The notes: generated by a model from the letters alone, not told the origin. A stretch of 64,000 bases of DNA from Pseudomonadota bacterium (GCA_963204905.1 CAUJJN010000192.1:1-64000); one strand, 5' to 3'; positions 1 to 9,535 are shown, counted from the first letter of the stretch. Program-made: numbers and translations.

Positions 1-1
1 G

Positions 2-664
2 CCACTGTTCTTCGTAATCGGATACGTGATCCAGCGGATCATTCTCAATCGGGTGATCACGGCCCCGGTATTGGTGACCCTGACATTGACGTTCGGGCTC
101 GATCTGATCCTGAACAACGCGATGATCTATTACTTCAAGGCAGACTACCGGAAGCTGACGCTGACGCCGCCGATGGGATCGGTATCCATCTTCGACGTAG
201 TGGTCCCGGTCGATCGTCTGATCGCGACGGGCGCGGCGCTGGCGCTGACTTTCGTGTTGTATCTGATCCTGCGCCGCCTGCGTGTGGGACGTGCGATCAT
301 TGCGGTGCGGCTTGATCGGGATGCCGCGGTTCTGATGGGCGTCAACGTCAATTCGATCTATGCCGTCGCGTTTGGCCTTGGCGCGGCGCTGGCGGGATGT
401 GCCGGCGTGTTGATGGCGCTGATCTTTCCGATTTCACCGCTGACCTCGACGGCCTATCTCGGCAAGGCATTCGTGGTTTGCGTGCTCGGTGGTCTCGGGA
501 GCGTCTCTGGCGCGCTGGCCGGGGGAATTCTGCTGGCGCTGATCGAGGGTGTCGGATCGGCCATGCTTGGGCCAGCTCATGCGACGACGCTCTCGTTCGT
601 GCTGCTGATCATATTCTTGATTCTGAGGCCGCAGGGCTTGCTCGGTCGGAAGGGTTTCGAATGA
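2..664 (+). CDS. Liv-type ABC transporter permease, LivH family (5' end outside window)
   Basis: This is one of the two inner-membrane permeases of a branched-chain amino acid or organic-acid importer. The reading frame stays open to base 2, so the GTG at 26 in the ORF track is not the real start and the first 60-80 residues lie to the left. The visible part is strongly hydrophobic with several membrane spans, and the C-terminal motif GGLGSVSGALAGG is typical of LivH. Its stop overlaps the next start (ATGA), followed by livM, livG and livF homologues, so this is a canonical operon. The binding protein is not in view and is probably upstream. The substrate cannot be read from the sequence; neighbouring CoA-transferases make an organic acid as likely as an amino acid. 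Confidence 0.92.
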   Translation, partial: PLFFVIGYVIQRIILNRVITAPVLVTLTLTFGLDLILNNAMIYYFKADYRKLTLTPPMGSVSIFDVVVPVDRLIATGAALALTFVLYLILRRLRVGRAIIAVRLDRDAAVLMGVNVNSIYAVAFGLGAALAGCAGVLMALIFPISPLTSTAYLGKAFVVCVLGGLGSVSGALAGGILLALIEGVGSAMLGPAHATTLSFVLLIIFLILRPQGLLGRKGFE

Positions 665-1596
665 GCCGCACGAATCTCATCCTGCTGGCCCTGATCGCCT
701 GCATCGCCGCACTGCCGCTGCTCGGCAGCGCCTATACGCTGCGCCTTGGGACCATCGCGTGCATGTACGCGATCATGGCGCTGTCGTGGAACGTGGTTGG
801 TGGGTTTGCGGGTTATCCGTCGTTCGCGACCGCGGCCTTCTTCGGGCTCGGTGCCTATACCGGCGGTGTGTTGCTGGCCCGCGGCATGCCGTTGGCTGCG
901 GCGATCCCGATCGCAGGAGTGGGCTGCTTCCTGCTCGCGGGACTGCTCGGTGCCGCTCTTCTGCGTCTGCGGGGTCACTATTTTGCGATTGCCAGCCTGT
1001 CGCTGATCGAGGTGTTCCGCGAACTGGTCAACAATGCCACCGACCTTACCGGTGGCGGCATGGGCCTGAACATTCCGCTGGCGGCGAGCGCCGGCGTGAT
1101 GGCCGATGCGACGTTCTTCTTTTATCTGATGTGGGGCGTCTTGCTTGTCACCGCCGTAGCGGTGATTGCCGTCTCCATGTCCAAGCTCGGCTTCGGCTTG
1201 TCCTGCATCATGCAAAATGAAACCGCTGCCAACATGGTGGGGCTCAATACCACGCTCTACAAAAGCATCGCATTCGGTCTGTCCGCATGTTTCGTCGGTG
1301 CGGCTGGCGCCGTCTACGCAGCATGGGTTCACTACATCGATCCGTCGGACGTGTTCGACATCCTCTATTCGGTCAAACCGATCGTGATGGCGCTGATCGG
1401 CGGCCTGGGATCGCCGCTGGGTGTCACCATCGGCGCGTTCGTCTATCTCGGTCTCGAGGAGATCGTCTGGCGCAACTACATCCAGATTCACAGCGGTGTT
1501 CTTGGTGTTCTGATCGTTCTCCTGCTGCTGTTCCTGCCGCACGGACTGACCTCGTTGCGGGGCTGGCGCTTGTGGGGGAGGGCGAAGAATGTCTGA
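661..1596 (+). CDS. Liv-type ABC transporter permease, LivM family
   Basis: This is the second inner-membrane permease of the importer, 311 residues and of normal LivM length. I start it at the ATG at 661 (MSRTNLILL), which overlaps the livH stop as ATGA. The longer ORF-track start at 397 would run about 90 codons inside livH and is not credible. Hydrophobic segments run throughout, and the LivM/LivH loop motif GGLGSPLGVTIGA is near the C terminus. The gene overlaps the following ATPase by 8 bp, pointing to translational coupling. Confidence 0.93.
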   Translation: MSRTNLILLALIACIAALPLLGSAYTLRLGTIACMYAIMALSWNVVGGFAGYPSFATAAFFGLGAYTGGVLLARGMPLAAAIPIAGVGCFLLAGLLGAALLRLRGHYFAIASLSLIEVFRELVNNATDLTGGGMGLNIPLAASAGVMADATFFFYLMWGVLLVTAVAVIAVSMSKLGFGLSCIMQNETAANMVGLNTTLYKSIAFGLSACFVGAAGAVYAAWVHYIDPSDVFDILYSVKPIVMALIGGLGSPLGVTIGAFVYLGLEEIVWRNYIQIHSGVLGVLIVLLLLFLPHGLTSLRGWRLWGRAKNV

Positions 1597-2338
1597 GATT
1601 CTTCGACTCCAATCGGTATCGCGCCGGTTCGGCGGGCTTCAGGCGCTGCGTGATGTCTCGCTGTCGGTGAGCAAAGGCGAGGTGATCGGACTGATCGGGC
1701 CGAACGGCGCGGGAAAGACCACGCTGGTCAATGTCGTCACGGGCGTGACACCGGCGACCGCCGGCACTGTCACGTTCGACGGTCGGGATATCACCAGGGT
1801 CAAGACCTATCGATCGGCGCGGCTCGGCCTGTCGCGGACGTTCCAGATCGTTCAGCCTTTCGCCCAATTCAGCGCACTTGATAACGTTGCGGCGGCCGCG
1901 CTGTTTTCGCAGCCCGGAGAGGGTTTGAAAGCGGCGCGCGAGGAAGCGCGGCGGCATCTGGCATTTGTCGGACTGGAAGCCCAGTCCGGACAGCAGGCCG
2001 CAACCCTGACGCTGGCGATGCGGAAGCGGCTGGAACTGGCGAAGGCGCTGGCGATGCGACCGAAACTGTTGTTCCTCGACGAGGTCAATGCCGGCCTCAA
2101 CAGCGCCGAGGTCGAGCGTGCTACCGAACTCATTCACCAGCTTGCCGCCGATGGCATCACGATCGTGATGATCGAGCATCTGATGAAGGTGGTACTCAAC
2201 GTTTGTTCGCGGATCGTCGTCCTGCACAATGGGCAACTCATCGCCGACGGTCAGCCGCGCGACGTGATGACCAATCCGGCGGTGATCGAAGCCTATCTCG
2301 GTCAGCAATATGCGCAAAGGATCGGGGCCCATGGTTGA
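1589..2338 (+). CDS. Liv-type ABC transporter ATPase, LivG family
   Basis: This is a cytoplasmic ATPase energising the LivH/LivM pore. At 249 residues it has LivG length. Walker A is GPNGAGKTT at about residues 37-45 and Walker B is LLFLDE, followed by NAGL where LivG proteins usually have PxAGL. The ABC signature is degenerate (LTLAMRKR in place of the usual L-x-x-G-x-x-R/K), with no clear LSGGQ; this is common in LivG. It overlaps both the upstream permease and the downstream LivF gene, so the four genes are probably expressed together. Confidence 0.93.
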   Translation: MSEILRLQSVSRRFGGLQALRDVSLSVSKGEVIGLIGPNGAGKTTLVNVVTGVTPATAGTVTFDGRDITRVKTYRSARLGLSRTFQIVQPFAQFSALDNVAAAALFSQPGEGLKAAREEARRHLAFVGLEAQSGQQAATLTLAMRKRLELAKALAMRPKLLFLDEVNAGLNSAEVERATELIHQLAADGITIVMIEHLMKVVLNVCSRIVVLHNGQLIADGQPRDVMTNPAVIEAYLGQQYAQRIGAHG

Positions 2339-3074
2339 TCCTCTGGCGGCGGATGAGTTGATCGTCGAATTGAAGGGGCTGCGCGCCGGCTACGGCGAGA
2401 TCCAGGTGCTGTGGGGCATCGATCTTCCCGTGCGCAAGGGTGAAATCACCGCCCTGATCGGCTCGAATGGTGCGGGCAAGACCACCTTGATGCGGGCTTT
2501 GTCCGGATTGATTCCGGTTCAGTCCGGAACCTACTTGTGCGAGGGCGAAGATCTCTCGAAAGCGGCGGCGGCCACTATCCTTTCGCGGGGTATTGTCCAT
2601 GTGCCGGAAGGCCGGCGTCTGTTCGGCGCCATGAGCGTTGAAGACAACCTGCTGATGGGCGCCTACTCGCGCCACGTCGCATCATCCGAACTGAAACGCG
2701 ATCTCGATCGCGTCTACACGACGTTCCCCAAGCTGTTCGAGCGCCGCAATCAGGCATCGGCGACGCTGTCGGGCGGTGAGCAGCAGATGTGTGCGATCGG
2801 CCGTGGCCTGATGAGCGCGCCGAAGCTGTTGATGGTGGACGAGTTGTCGCTCGGCCTGTCGCCGCTGCTTGTCGAACAACTCGTCGCGGCGCTGCGGGCG
2901 TTGAATGCCGAGGGCATGTCGATCCTGCTGGTGGAGCAGGACGTCATCACCGCGCTGGACCTTTGCGATACTGCGTTCGTGATGGACATGGGCCGCATCG
3001 TGCGGTCCGGTTCCGGACAGGATCTCCTCGCCGATCCGATCATCGGCGAAGCTTATCTGGGCGTGCTCAAATAG
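2331..3074 (+). CDS. Liv-type ABC transporter ATPase, LivF family
   Basis: This is the second ATPase of the importer, 247 residues. I use the ATG at 2331, which overlaps the livG stop by 8 bp and has a GGAT/GGGG-rich stretch in front; the ORF-track start at 2310 adds seven residues inside livG. Walker A is GSNGAGKTT at about 44-52, the signature is LSGGEQQM and Walker B is LLMVDE followed by LSLGLSP, all typical of LivF. It closes the visible transporter operon; a separately spaced gene follows after 54 bp. Confidence 0.93.
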   Translation: MVDPLAADELIVELKGLRAGYGEIQVLWGIDLPVRKGEITALIGSNGAGKTTLMRALSGLIPVQSGTYLCEGEDLSKAAAATILSRGIVHVPEGRRLFGAMSVEDNLLMGAYSRHVASSELKRDLDRVYTTFPKLFERRNQASATLSGGEQQMCAIGRGLMSAPKLLMVDELSLGLSPLLVEQLVAALRALNAEGMSILLVEQDVITALDLCDTAFVMDMGRIVRSGSGQDLLADPIIGEAYLGVLK

Positions 3075-3128
3075 TTTCTGCGCGCTCATCGCCCATCTTC
3101 CCCCGACTGAAAGAGGTAAAGCGTCATC

Positions 3129-3884
3129 ATGACCGAGACTGTTGAACTGCGTGACGGTGGCTACAGGTATATTCCCGGCGTCAGCCAGTATTCCGCCGGC
3201 GTCGGCGCGTTGCCGGGCTTCGCCATGGAGCGCGTTCGCTTCGCTAATCCGGTGCCGATCAAGGAAGGCTTTGCCCGCGCGGCCGAGATTATCAAGGCCG
3301 CCGGTCGTCCGCTCACCGCCTTCGCCGCTTGCGAATTGCGATCGCCGGCACCGTTCACCGAAAGCGGCTTCAAGAGCTTCAACGGTGAATATACCCAATT
3401 TCTCGATCAGTGGGGCCTCATGAAGGGCGGCGCTAATCCGGTCGCGCGCAGCAATGTCTGCCCGAAGGTCAACCCGCCGGCGGTGCCGAGCTTCCATGCG
3501 TTTTCATTCACGGTGGAAGCGGCCAATGCGCCGGACTCCTTCGTCGTTGCCGGCAGCGGCGAGGCTCCGGAAGGCAAGGGCGATTATCGCGAGCATACGG
3601 TTCGTCTGGGCGACACCAGCCCGGCCGCGATGGTGGAAAAGGCCAAATGGGTGCTCGGTGAAATGGAGCGCCGCATGGGTGCGTTCGGCGGTACCTGGAG
3701 CAAGCTGACGGGCGTGCAGCTCTACACCGTGCACGATATCTTCCCGTTCCTTGAAGCTGAACTGGCCAAGCGTGGCGTTTTCCGCAACGGCCTGACGTGG
3801 CATTTCAACCGGCCGCCGGTGGTGGATCTGGAATACGAAATGGATTGCCGCCGCGTCTTCAACGAACGGGTGGTCGAAGCCTGA
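3129..3884 (+). CDS. Conserved protein, possibly RidA/YjgF-like
   Basis: This is a 251-residue soluble protein with no signal peptide or membrane span. It reads like a conserved enzyme of the Bradyrhizobiaceae that is usually found near Liv transporters, but I cannot name its reaction. Stretches such as PLTAFAACELRSPAPF and NPVARSNVCP resemble divergent members of the RidA/YjgF deaminase superfamily, where an Arg binds the imine substrate's carboxylate; this is an impression, not an alignment. It follows livF by 54 bp on the same strand and is closed by a strong terminator, so it probably belongs to the same transcript and may act on the imported compound. Confidence 0.75.
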   Translation: MTETVELRDGGYRYIPGVSQYSAGVGALPGFAMERVRFANPVPIKEGFARAAEIIKAAGRPLTAFAACELRSPAPFTESGFKSFNGEYTQFLDQWGLMKGGANPVARSNVCPKVNPPAVPSFHAFSFTVEAANAPDSFVVAGSGEAPEGKGDYREHTVRLGDTSPAAMVEKAKWVLGEMERRMGAFGGTWSKLTGVQLYTVHDIFPFLEAELAKRGVFRNGLTWHFNRPPVVDLEYEMDCRRVFNERVVEA

Positions 3885-3904
3885 CGCGATGAGGTGAGAA
3901 CGAG

Positions 3905-3939
3905 GCCGGACGTGCGACATGCGCGTCCGGCTTTCTCTT
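3905..3939 (+). terminator. Rho-independent terminator after the first Liv operon
   Basis: A perfect 8-bp stem GCCGGACG/CGTCCGGC with an 11-nt loop is followed directly by TTTCTCTT. It lies 20 bp past the stop of the RidA-like gene and before the convergent CoA-transferase gene. It is the clearest intrinsic terminator in the window and marks the end of the plus-strand operon. Confidence 0.82.
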
Positions 3940-3971
3940 GCGGAGACGAAGGCGATTGATGCCGAGTTGAT

Positions 3972-5165
3972 TTAAGCAGCGCCGCTTTGCTTCAAGGCGA
4001 TGATTTCATCGGGATTGAAACCGAATTCCTTTAATACCTCGTCGGTATGCTCACGGAATTCGGGCGGCCGTGCCACAATGCGGCTCGGCGTGCGTGACAG
4101 CGTGACGGGTTGCGCGACCAACTCGAACTTGCGTCCGTCGTCTGAAGGCACTTCCTGCGCCATTTGCAGATGCTTCACCTGCGGATCTGCGAAGGTCTGG
4201 TCGATGCTATAGATCGGGCCGCAGGGTATGCCGGCGTTGTTCAGCATCTCGACCCACTCGCCTGTCGTTCGCGTCGCGGTGCGGGCCTCGATGGCGGCAT
4301 TGAGCATGTCGCGATTTTTGGATCGGGCCGAAGCGGTGGCGTAGGCCGGATCGGTGATCCACCCCGGCGCGCCAAGCGCTTCGGCGCAACGCTTCCAGAT
4401 TTTGCCGCCCGTGGTTGCGATGTTGATGAAACCATCCGATGTTTTGAAGACGCCGGTCGGAATGCTGGTGGGGTGGTTGTTGCCTGCTTGTCGCGCGACT
4501 TCTTTTTCGACGAGCCAGCGGGCTGCCTGAAAATCCAACATGAAAATCTGCGCTTGCAGCAGCGAGGTCTGGACCCATTGGCCTTCTCCAGAGACGTCGC
4601 GCTCCAGCAAGGCGGTGAGAATGCCCATCGCGCAAAAGAGGCCCGCGGTGAGGTCAGCGACCGGAATGCCGACACGCATCGGGCCTTGGCCGGGCGCACC
4701 GGTGATCGACATCAGCCCGCCCATGCCTTGTGCAATCTGATCGAAGCCTGGACGTTTGTGATAGGGGCCGTCCTGCCCAAAGCCGGAGATGCTGCCATAG
4801 ACAAGGCGTGGATTGATCCGTCGCAGGCTGTCGTAGTCGATGCCGAGTTTGATTTTGACATCTGGCCGGAAGTTCTCGACCACAACGTCCGCTTTCGCCG
4901 CAAGGCGCAGAAAGGCGGCGAGACCTTCCGGCTTCTTCAAATCGAGCGCGATGGCGCGTTTGTTGCGATGCAGGTTCTGGAAGTCCGAGCCGTGACGTGG
5001 TCCTCCGGGCTGTTCACCACTCGCATCATCCGATGGGGCCTCGATCTTGATGACGTTTGCGCCCCAATCCGCCAACTGCCTGACGGCGGTTGGGCCTGAG
5101 CGGACGCGAGTGAGATCGAGAACGGTGAAGCGGGCAAGCGCCGCGGAAGCGGACGGAAACGGCAT
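3972..5165 (-). CDS. CaiB/BaiF family CoA-transferase (class III)
   Basis: Class III CoA-transferases move CoA between an acyl-CoA donor and a free carboxylic acid. This one is 397 residues, normal for a single-domain member. The N terminus LARFTVLDLTRVRSGP followed by GANVIKIE is the family signature, and the Asp in VGIPVADLTAG (about residues 163-173) fits the catalytic Asp that forms the anhydride intermediate. I start at 5165 (MPFPSAS), where GGAG lies 8 bp upstream; the track start at 5204 adds 13 residues without a better ribosome site. The gene converges on the Liv operon. The acid used is unknown. Confidence 0.9.
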   Translation of the reverse strand: MPFPSASAALARFTVLDLTRVRSGPTAVRQLADWGANVIKIEAPSDDASGEQPGGPRHGSDFQNLHRNKRAIALDLKKPEGLAAFLRLAAKADVVVENFRPDVKIKLGIDYDSLRRINPRLVYGSISGFGQDGPYHKRPGFDQIAQGMGGLMSITGAPGQGPMRVGIPVADLTAGLFCAMGILTALLERDVSGEGQWVQTSLLQAQIFMLDFQAARWLVEKEVARQAGNNHPTSIPTGVFKTSDGFINIATTGGKIWKRCAEALGAPGWITDPAYATASARSKNRDMLNAAIEARTATRTTGEWVEMLNNAGIPCGPIYSIDQTFADPQVKHLQMAQEVPSDDGRKFELVAQPVTLSRTPSRIVARPPEFREHTDEVLKEFGFNPDEIIALKQSGAA

Positions 5166-5371
5166 AAGAAAGGCTCCGGCGGGTACTGGGAAAACAACAG
5201 CCATCCGAGGGTCTGGACCGTCAGACTATCCGCTCGATCGTGGTCAGCAAAGTGCGATACGGACGGCAGGAGGCCGATTCCAAGGGCAGCGACGATATGC
5301 TAGATACGCCCGCGTCTGTCTCAGCTTGGCGTGATGGCGCGCCACCTGGCAGGTGAAATGAAGGACATCGG

Positions 5372-6391
5372 ATGCGCGTTCTTGTCACCGGAACTGCCGG
5401 GTTCATAGGCTTTCACACGGCGAAGCGACTGTTGGAGCGTGGCGATTCAGTTGTCGGAATCGATGTCGTCAACGACTACTACGATCCCGCCTTGAAAGAG
5501 GCGCGCCTAAAGGTCCTGGCAAATGTCGCTGCGCAGTCGCGCGGCAGCTATCAGTTTATTCGTGCCGACCTCGCGGACCGTCGTACGCTCGATTCATGTT
5601 TCGCGTTCCACACGTTTGATCGGGTGATCCATCTCGCGGCTCAAGCCGGCGTGCGCTACAGCCTGGAAAATCCGCGTGCATATGTCGACAGCAATATCGT
5701 TGCCTTCACGCATCTGCTGGAGGCCTGCCGAGAGGCGGCTACTCCGCACTTGGTTTATGCCAGCACCAGCAGCGTCTACGGCGGGAATACACGGATGCCG
5801 TTCAGCGAGCATCATGGCGCGGATCACCCGCTGCAATTCTACGCTGCCACCAAGCGCGCCAACGAGTTGATGGCGCACAGTTACAGCCATCTGTTTGAAC
5901 TCCCGACGACGGGATTGCGGTTCTTCACTGTCTATGGCCCTTGGGGGCGGCCCGACATGGCGCTGTTCCTGTTTACGCGCAACATCATCGCCGGGCAGCC
6001 GATAAAATTGTTCAACAATGGCGCACATATGCGCGACTTCACCTACATCGATGATATCGTCGACGGCGTGCTTCTCGCCAGTGACGATATCGCGTGTCCG
6101 GATCCGCAGTGGAATAGCGATGATCCTGATCCGGCGACGAGCAATGCACCGTTCCGGATATTCAACATTGGGAACAACGCGCCGGTGTCGCTGGCTGATT
6201 ATGTCGAGGCAATTGAAATCGCCGTCGGCAAGAAGGCCATCCGGGAGTTGCTGCCGATGCAACCGGGAGACGTGCCCAATACGTTCGCGGATATCAGCCT
6301 GATTGCGTCGCGGGTGGGTTATCAACCGCGGGTCCCGGTGGCGGAAGGCGTCACGCGTTTTGTGCAGTGGTATCGCGACTATTTCGGCTGA
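5372..6391 (+). CDS. NAD-dependent sugar epimerase, probable UDP-glucuronate 4-epimerase
   Basis: This extended short-chain dehydrogenase (339 residues) most likely converts UDP-glucuronate to UDP-galacturonate for surface polysaccharide. The NAD-binding GTAGFIG motif is at residues 7-13, and the catalytic Y157-x3-K161 pair (YAATK) follows the STSSVYG strand. The segment [13 protein letters not shown] after the first strand is characteristic of the CapI/LpsL-type glucuronate epimerases. A UDP-glucose dehydrogenase, which makes the substrate UDP-glucuronate, is convergent right next door, supporting the assignment. It opens the polysaccharide locus. Confidence 0.85.
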   Translation: MRVLVTGTAGFIGFHTAKRLLERGDSVVGIDVVNDYYDPALKEARLKVLANVAAQSRGSYQFIRADLADRRTLDSCFAFHTFDRVIHLAAQAGVRYSLENPRAYVDSNIVAFTHLLEACREAATPHLVYASTSSVYGGNTRMPFSEHHGADHPLQFYAATKRANELMAHSYSHLFELPTTGLRFFTVYGPWGRPDMALFLFTRNIIAGQPIKLFNNGAHMRDFTYIDDIVDGVLLASDDIACPDPQWNSDDPDPATSNAPFRIFNIGNNAPVSLADYVEAIEIAVGKKAIRELLPMQPGDVPNTFADISLIASRVGYQPRVPVAEGVTRFVQWYRDYFG

Positions 6392-6417
6392 CGTGCCATT
6401 CTTGTCGGGCGGCGGTC

Positions 6418-7734
6418 TCAGTGCGGCGGCCCCGGCCGGCCGATGCTCTCGTAAGTGAATCCGGCCGCTTCGACATCCTCGCGCCGATAGATATTGCGGA
6501 GGTCGACGATGATCGGTTGGCGCATGTCGCTGTGCAGCCGCTTGAGGTCGAGGGCGCGAAATTGCACCCACTCGGTGACGATCACCAGTGCATCGGTATC
6601 CTTGGCGCAGGCGTAGGCATCCTCGCAGTATTCGATATCAGGTAGTTCGCGCTGCGCCTGTGACATGCCGGCCGGATCGAAGGCGCGAACGCGTGCGCCC
6701 ATATCGAGCAGGCCGGTCACCAGGGGAATCGATGGTGCTTCCCGCATGTCGTCGGTGTCCGGCTTGAAGGTGAGACCAAGCACCGCAATCGTCTTGCCGC
6801 GCAACTGCCCCCCGAGCGTTGCGGCAACCTTGCGCGCCATCGCCCGCTTGCGGTTTTCGTTCACCGCGAGAACGGCATCGACGATGCGGAGCGGTACGTC
6901 GTGATCGAGTGCGATCTTCAGCAGCGCGCGGGTATCCTTTGGAAAGCATGATCCGCCGAATCCAGGGCCTGCATGCAGGAATTTGGTGCCGATCCTGTTG
7001 TCGAGGCCGATCCCGCGCGCCACTTCCTGAATATTGACGCCAACTTTTTCGGCAAGGTCGGCCATCTCGTTGATGAAAGTGATCTTGGTAGCCAGGAAAG
7101 CGTTCGCGGCGTATTTGATCATCTCGGCGGTACGTCGCGCTGTGAACATGATAGGCGCCTGATTGAGCGACAGCGGCCGATAGATGTCCCCCAGCACCTT
7201 GCGGGCCCGCTCGTCATCGGTTCCGACCACGATACGGTCAGGAAATTTGAAGTCCCGGATTGCAGCGCCTTCGCGCAGAAATTCCGGGTTTGACGCCACC
7301 ACGACATCGGCCTGCGGATTTGTTTCGTGGATCAGGCGCTCGACTTCGTCACCCGTGCCGACCGGAACGGTCGATTTGGTGACAACGACAGTGAACCCCC
7401 TGATGGCCGCCGCGATCTCCCGCGCGGCGGTGTAGACATAGGCCAGGTCGGCGTGACCGTCGCCACGTCGCGATGGCGTGCCTACCGCGATGAATACGGC
7501 GTCGGCTTCGCCGACGGCCTCGGTGAGGGTTGTGGTGAAGTCAAGGCGGCCGGCGCGGACGTTGGTCGCGACGAGATCATCAAGGCCGGGTTCGAAGATC
7601 GGAATCTCGCCGCGGGCGAGGGCGGCAATTTTCTCAGCATCCCTATCGACACAAACAACCTGATTGCCGAAATCCGCAAAGCAGGCACCGGAGACGAGAC
7701 CGACGTAGCCGGTCCCGATCATCGCGATTTTCAT
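6418..7734 (-). CDS. ugd: UDP-glucose 6-dehydrogenase
   Basis: This enzyme oxidises UDP-glucose to UDP-glucuronate using two NAD. It is 438 residues, standard length. The N-terminal Rossmann motif is GTGYVGLVSG, followed by ACFADFG; the linker NPEFLREGAAI is conserved, and the catalytic cysteine lies in GFGGSCFPKDT at about residue 265. The C-terminal UDP-binding domain (GLTFKPDTDDMREAPS) is intact. It is only 6 bp downstream of the O-antigen ligase gene on the same strand, so the two are co-transcribed. Its product would feed the convergent epimerase at 5372. Confidence 0.95.
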   Translation of the reverse strand: MKIAMIGTGYVGLVSGACFADFGNQVVCVDRDAEKIAALARGEIPIFEPGLDDLVATNVRAGRLDFTTTLTEAVGEADAVFIAVGTPSRRGDGHADLAYVYTAAREIAAAIRGFTVVVTKSTVPVGTGDEVERLIHETNPQADVVVASNPEFLREGAAIRDFKFPDRIVVGTDDERARKVLGDIYRPLSLNQAPIMFTARRTAEMIKYAANAFLATKITFINEMADLAEKVGVNIQEVARGIGLDNRIGTKFLHAGPGFGGSCFPKDTRALLKIALDHDVPLRIVDAVLAVNENRKRAMARKVAATLGGQLRGKTIAVLGLTFKPDTDDMREAPSIPLVTGLLDMGARVRAFDPAGMSQAQRELPDIEYCEDAYACAKDTDALVIVTEWVQFRALDLKRLHSDMRQPIIVDLRNIYRREDVEAAGFTYESIGRPGPPH

Positions 7735-7740
7735 GAGACG

Positions 7741-8988
7741 TTATCCTTTGGCGGAGTTTGCAAAGGTCGCGGGTGCTGGTGTCGCGAGCACCATGCCGCC
7801 CGCCACGCCAACGCCGAGGACATACATCCATCCGGCATGGAAGTCGAACAAATGGGAATTGAAGGCCGACGTTAGCATGTTCTGTGTCACGACGAGCAAA
7901 CCGATCCAATGCGCGAGGCTCGTGCCACGGAATAGCAGAAGATGGCTCAGCCACATCGCATAGAGAATGACGACGCCGACTATCCCCCACTGGACAGCGG
8001 CGTAGAGGGTCTGGTTGTGCGGGTTGGCGATGACTTCCGCCGCTGCACCGCTCTGGTTGGCGGAAGCTTTGGTGAACAGCAGCTTGACTGACCCGGTACC
8101 GTGGCCGATCACCGGCGCTTCACGGAAGAATTGCAGCGACTTGCGCCAGAACTCGAGCCGCAGTCCGACCGAAGTGGCTTCATTGGCTGTCTCGTAAGCT
8201 TGATATTGCGAGAAGAAGGTGGCCGTCCTTTCTCGCAGGCTGGGCGACGTGAACCAGACCGCTGCGATGAGGAGAATAACCGCCCCAAGCACGGCCGTCA
8301 TGCCACGCCGGCTAAGATAGAGCAGTGCGAAGGCACCCAACATGATCGGCATCGTCACGATCGCCGTTCGCGAAACCACGACGAAGGCCATATTGGCGAA
8401 AAAGCCTGCCGCGATGGTCGCCAATATAACTACTTTTTGCCATTGCCGCTGGCGAGCGGCCTGCGCGATCACATAAAATACACCGACCGTGCAGAGCGCG
8501 AATTCCTGGCTTTGATCGATGTAGTTCTTGACCGGTACGCCATAGTAGGCGTCCGGCTTCAACGCCAGCCGGGGCTCGATCGCCACGATCCAGGACAAGA
8601 CCATCAGAACGGTACTTGAGACGAAGAAGGCGGCGAATACCCAGAAGCCTCGTGACGAACGCCGGAAATGGTATATCAACAGGGGAATGGCAAGAAGTTT
8701 AGCCAACGGTCCGATGCCATAAAGTCGTGCATCCCAAGGCGCGGAGGACCATAAAGTGCCGATCAAGGCGAGTAGGAAAAAGCCGACCGGCAAAAAACAG
8801 ATGGGACGCTTCAAGAATTGCAGGAACTCATCGAAGTTGATGATCGGCAGTAGGGACAGCAGCCACAGACCAACGAAGATGGCGGGGAGGGAGGTCGACC
8901 ACGGGAGCGACGCCGCAATCAAGACCACCAAAAGGTCGGCTGGATAGAGCGAAGTCGTGACGCGGGGAAGCCAGGATCGAGCTGCCAT
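7741..8988 (-). CDS. O-antigen ligase / Wzy-like polymerase family membrane protein
   Basis: This is a polytopic inner-membrane protein of 415 residues with roughly ten hydrophobic segments and a large periplasmic loop in the second half. The loop carries VIGHGTGSV and the motif PHNQTLYAAVQWGIVG, the H-x-x-x-x pattern shared by WaaL O-antigen ligases and Wzy polymerases. These enzymes attach or polymerise undecaprenyl-linked glycans at the periplasmic face. Sequence alone does not separate ligase from polymerase. It is the first gene of a two-gene unit with ugd. Confidence 0.85.
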   Translation of the reverse strand: MAARSWLPRVTTSLYPADLLVVLIAASLPWSTSLPAIFVGLWLLSLLPIINFDEFLQFLKRPICFLPVGFFLLALIGTLWSSAPWDARLYGIGPLAKLLAIPLLIYHFRRSSRGFWVFAAFFVSSTVLMVLSWIVAIEPRLALKPDAYYGVPVKNYIDQSQEFALCTVGVFYVIAQAARQRQWQKVVILATIAAGFFANMAFVVVSRTAIVTMPIMLGAFALLYLSRRGMTAVLGAVILLIAAVWFTSPSLRERTATFFSQYQAYETANEATSVGLRLEFWRKSLQFFREAPVIGHGTGSVKLLFTKASANQSGAAAEVIANPHNQTLYAAVQWGIVGVVILYAMWLSHLLLFRGTSLAHWIGLLVVTQNMLTSAFNSHLFDFHAGWMYVLGVGVAGGMVLATPAPATFANSAKG

Positions 8989-9535
8989 TGTCTTATGATG
9001 CCATCACGTCTCGGTTGACTGCAGAGTAACTCAAAAGCGCAACCACATCCGTGAAGCGTGAATCAATTCTTGAAAAATGACTTTTAACGATATTGTCGGT
9101 CGGTCACACTGGAAAAGTCACCGAAAATGTCGAACGGGTACCGACACTATTACAAATTAACGATGATCTAGAAAGATATAGGGGCTGTTTCCCCAGACCA
9201 CTCTCAATGGTTATAAAACAATAAATCATCAAATTAAAGGGGCGGGCCGGCAACACGGAACCGTCGGATTCGAACCCGCCGGCAGTTCCACGAACGGCTC
9301 TTTGATATTGGGTTGGTATACTACGGAAAAAGTGCCATGGACGGACGATGCCGGCTCGGAGCGATTTGCCGCCGATCGGACGGGGTCTCGGGCGCTTGTG
9401 CCTGGTACTACAAGCATTTGGCACGGTTCATGTGGCGAGGGCGAATCCCGACCGGTTTTGGCCTAAACCGGTGACCTGGCTATGGCGAATCTGATCTGAC
9501 CCAGTTGCGCGAACATCGCGCTCCACAGGATTTCA
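8989..9535. other. Divergent intergenic region, 547 bp
   Basis: This gap separates the minus-strand ligase/ugd unit from the plus-strand dehydratase gene and probably holds promoters for both. A stretch at about 9060-9240 is clearly AT-rich. I see no convincing small gene; the two minus-strand ORFs here lack family features. A 22-bp palindrome at 9451 is listed separately. A tRNA T-loop-like 11-mer at 9266 was rejected as a tRNA. Confidence 0.5.
9451..9472. promoter_or_regulatory. 22-bp near-perfect palindrome upstream of the FlaA1-type gene
   Basis: The sequence ACCGGTTT-TGGCCT-AAACCGGT is symmetric at 10 of 11 base pairs. It lies 63 bp before the ATG of the 9536 gene, where an operator would be expected. 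It has no U-tract, so it does not look like a terminator. Which regulator would bind is unknown. Confidence 0.4.

Noticed and set aside
577-1542. 321-aa minus-strand ORF across livM
   Set aside because: It is antisense to a clear LivM gene and its protein is rich in Arg, Asp, Gln and His, the usual GC-bias shadow.
9266-9276. GGTTCGAATCC-like tRNA T-loop motif on the minus strand
   Set aside because: The flanking bases do not form a T-stem or acceptor stem and no anticodon arm is found upstream, so it is not a tRNA gene.
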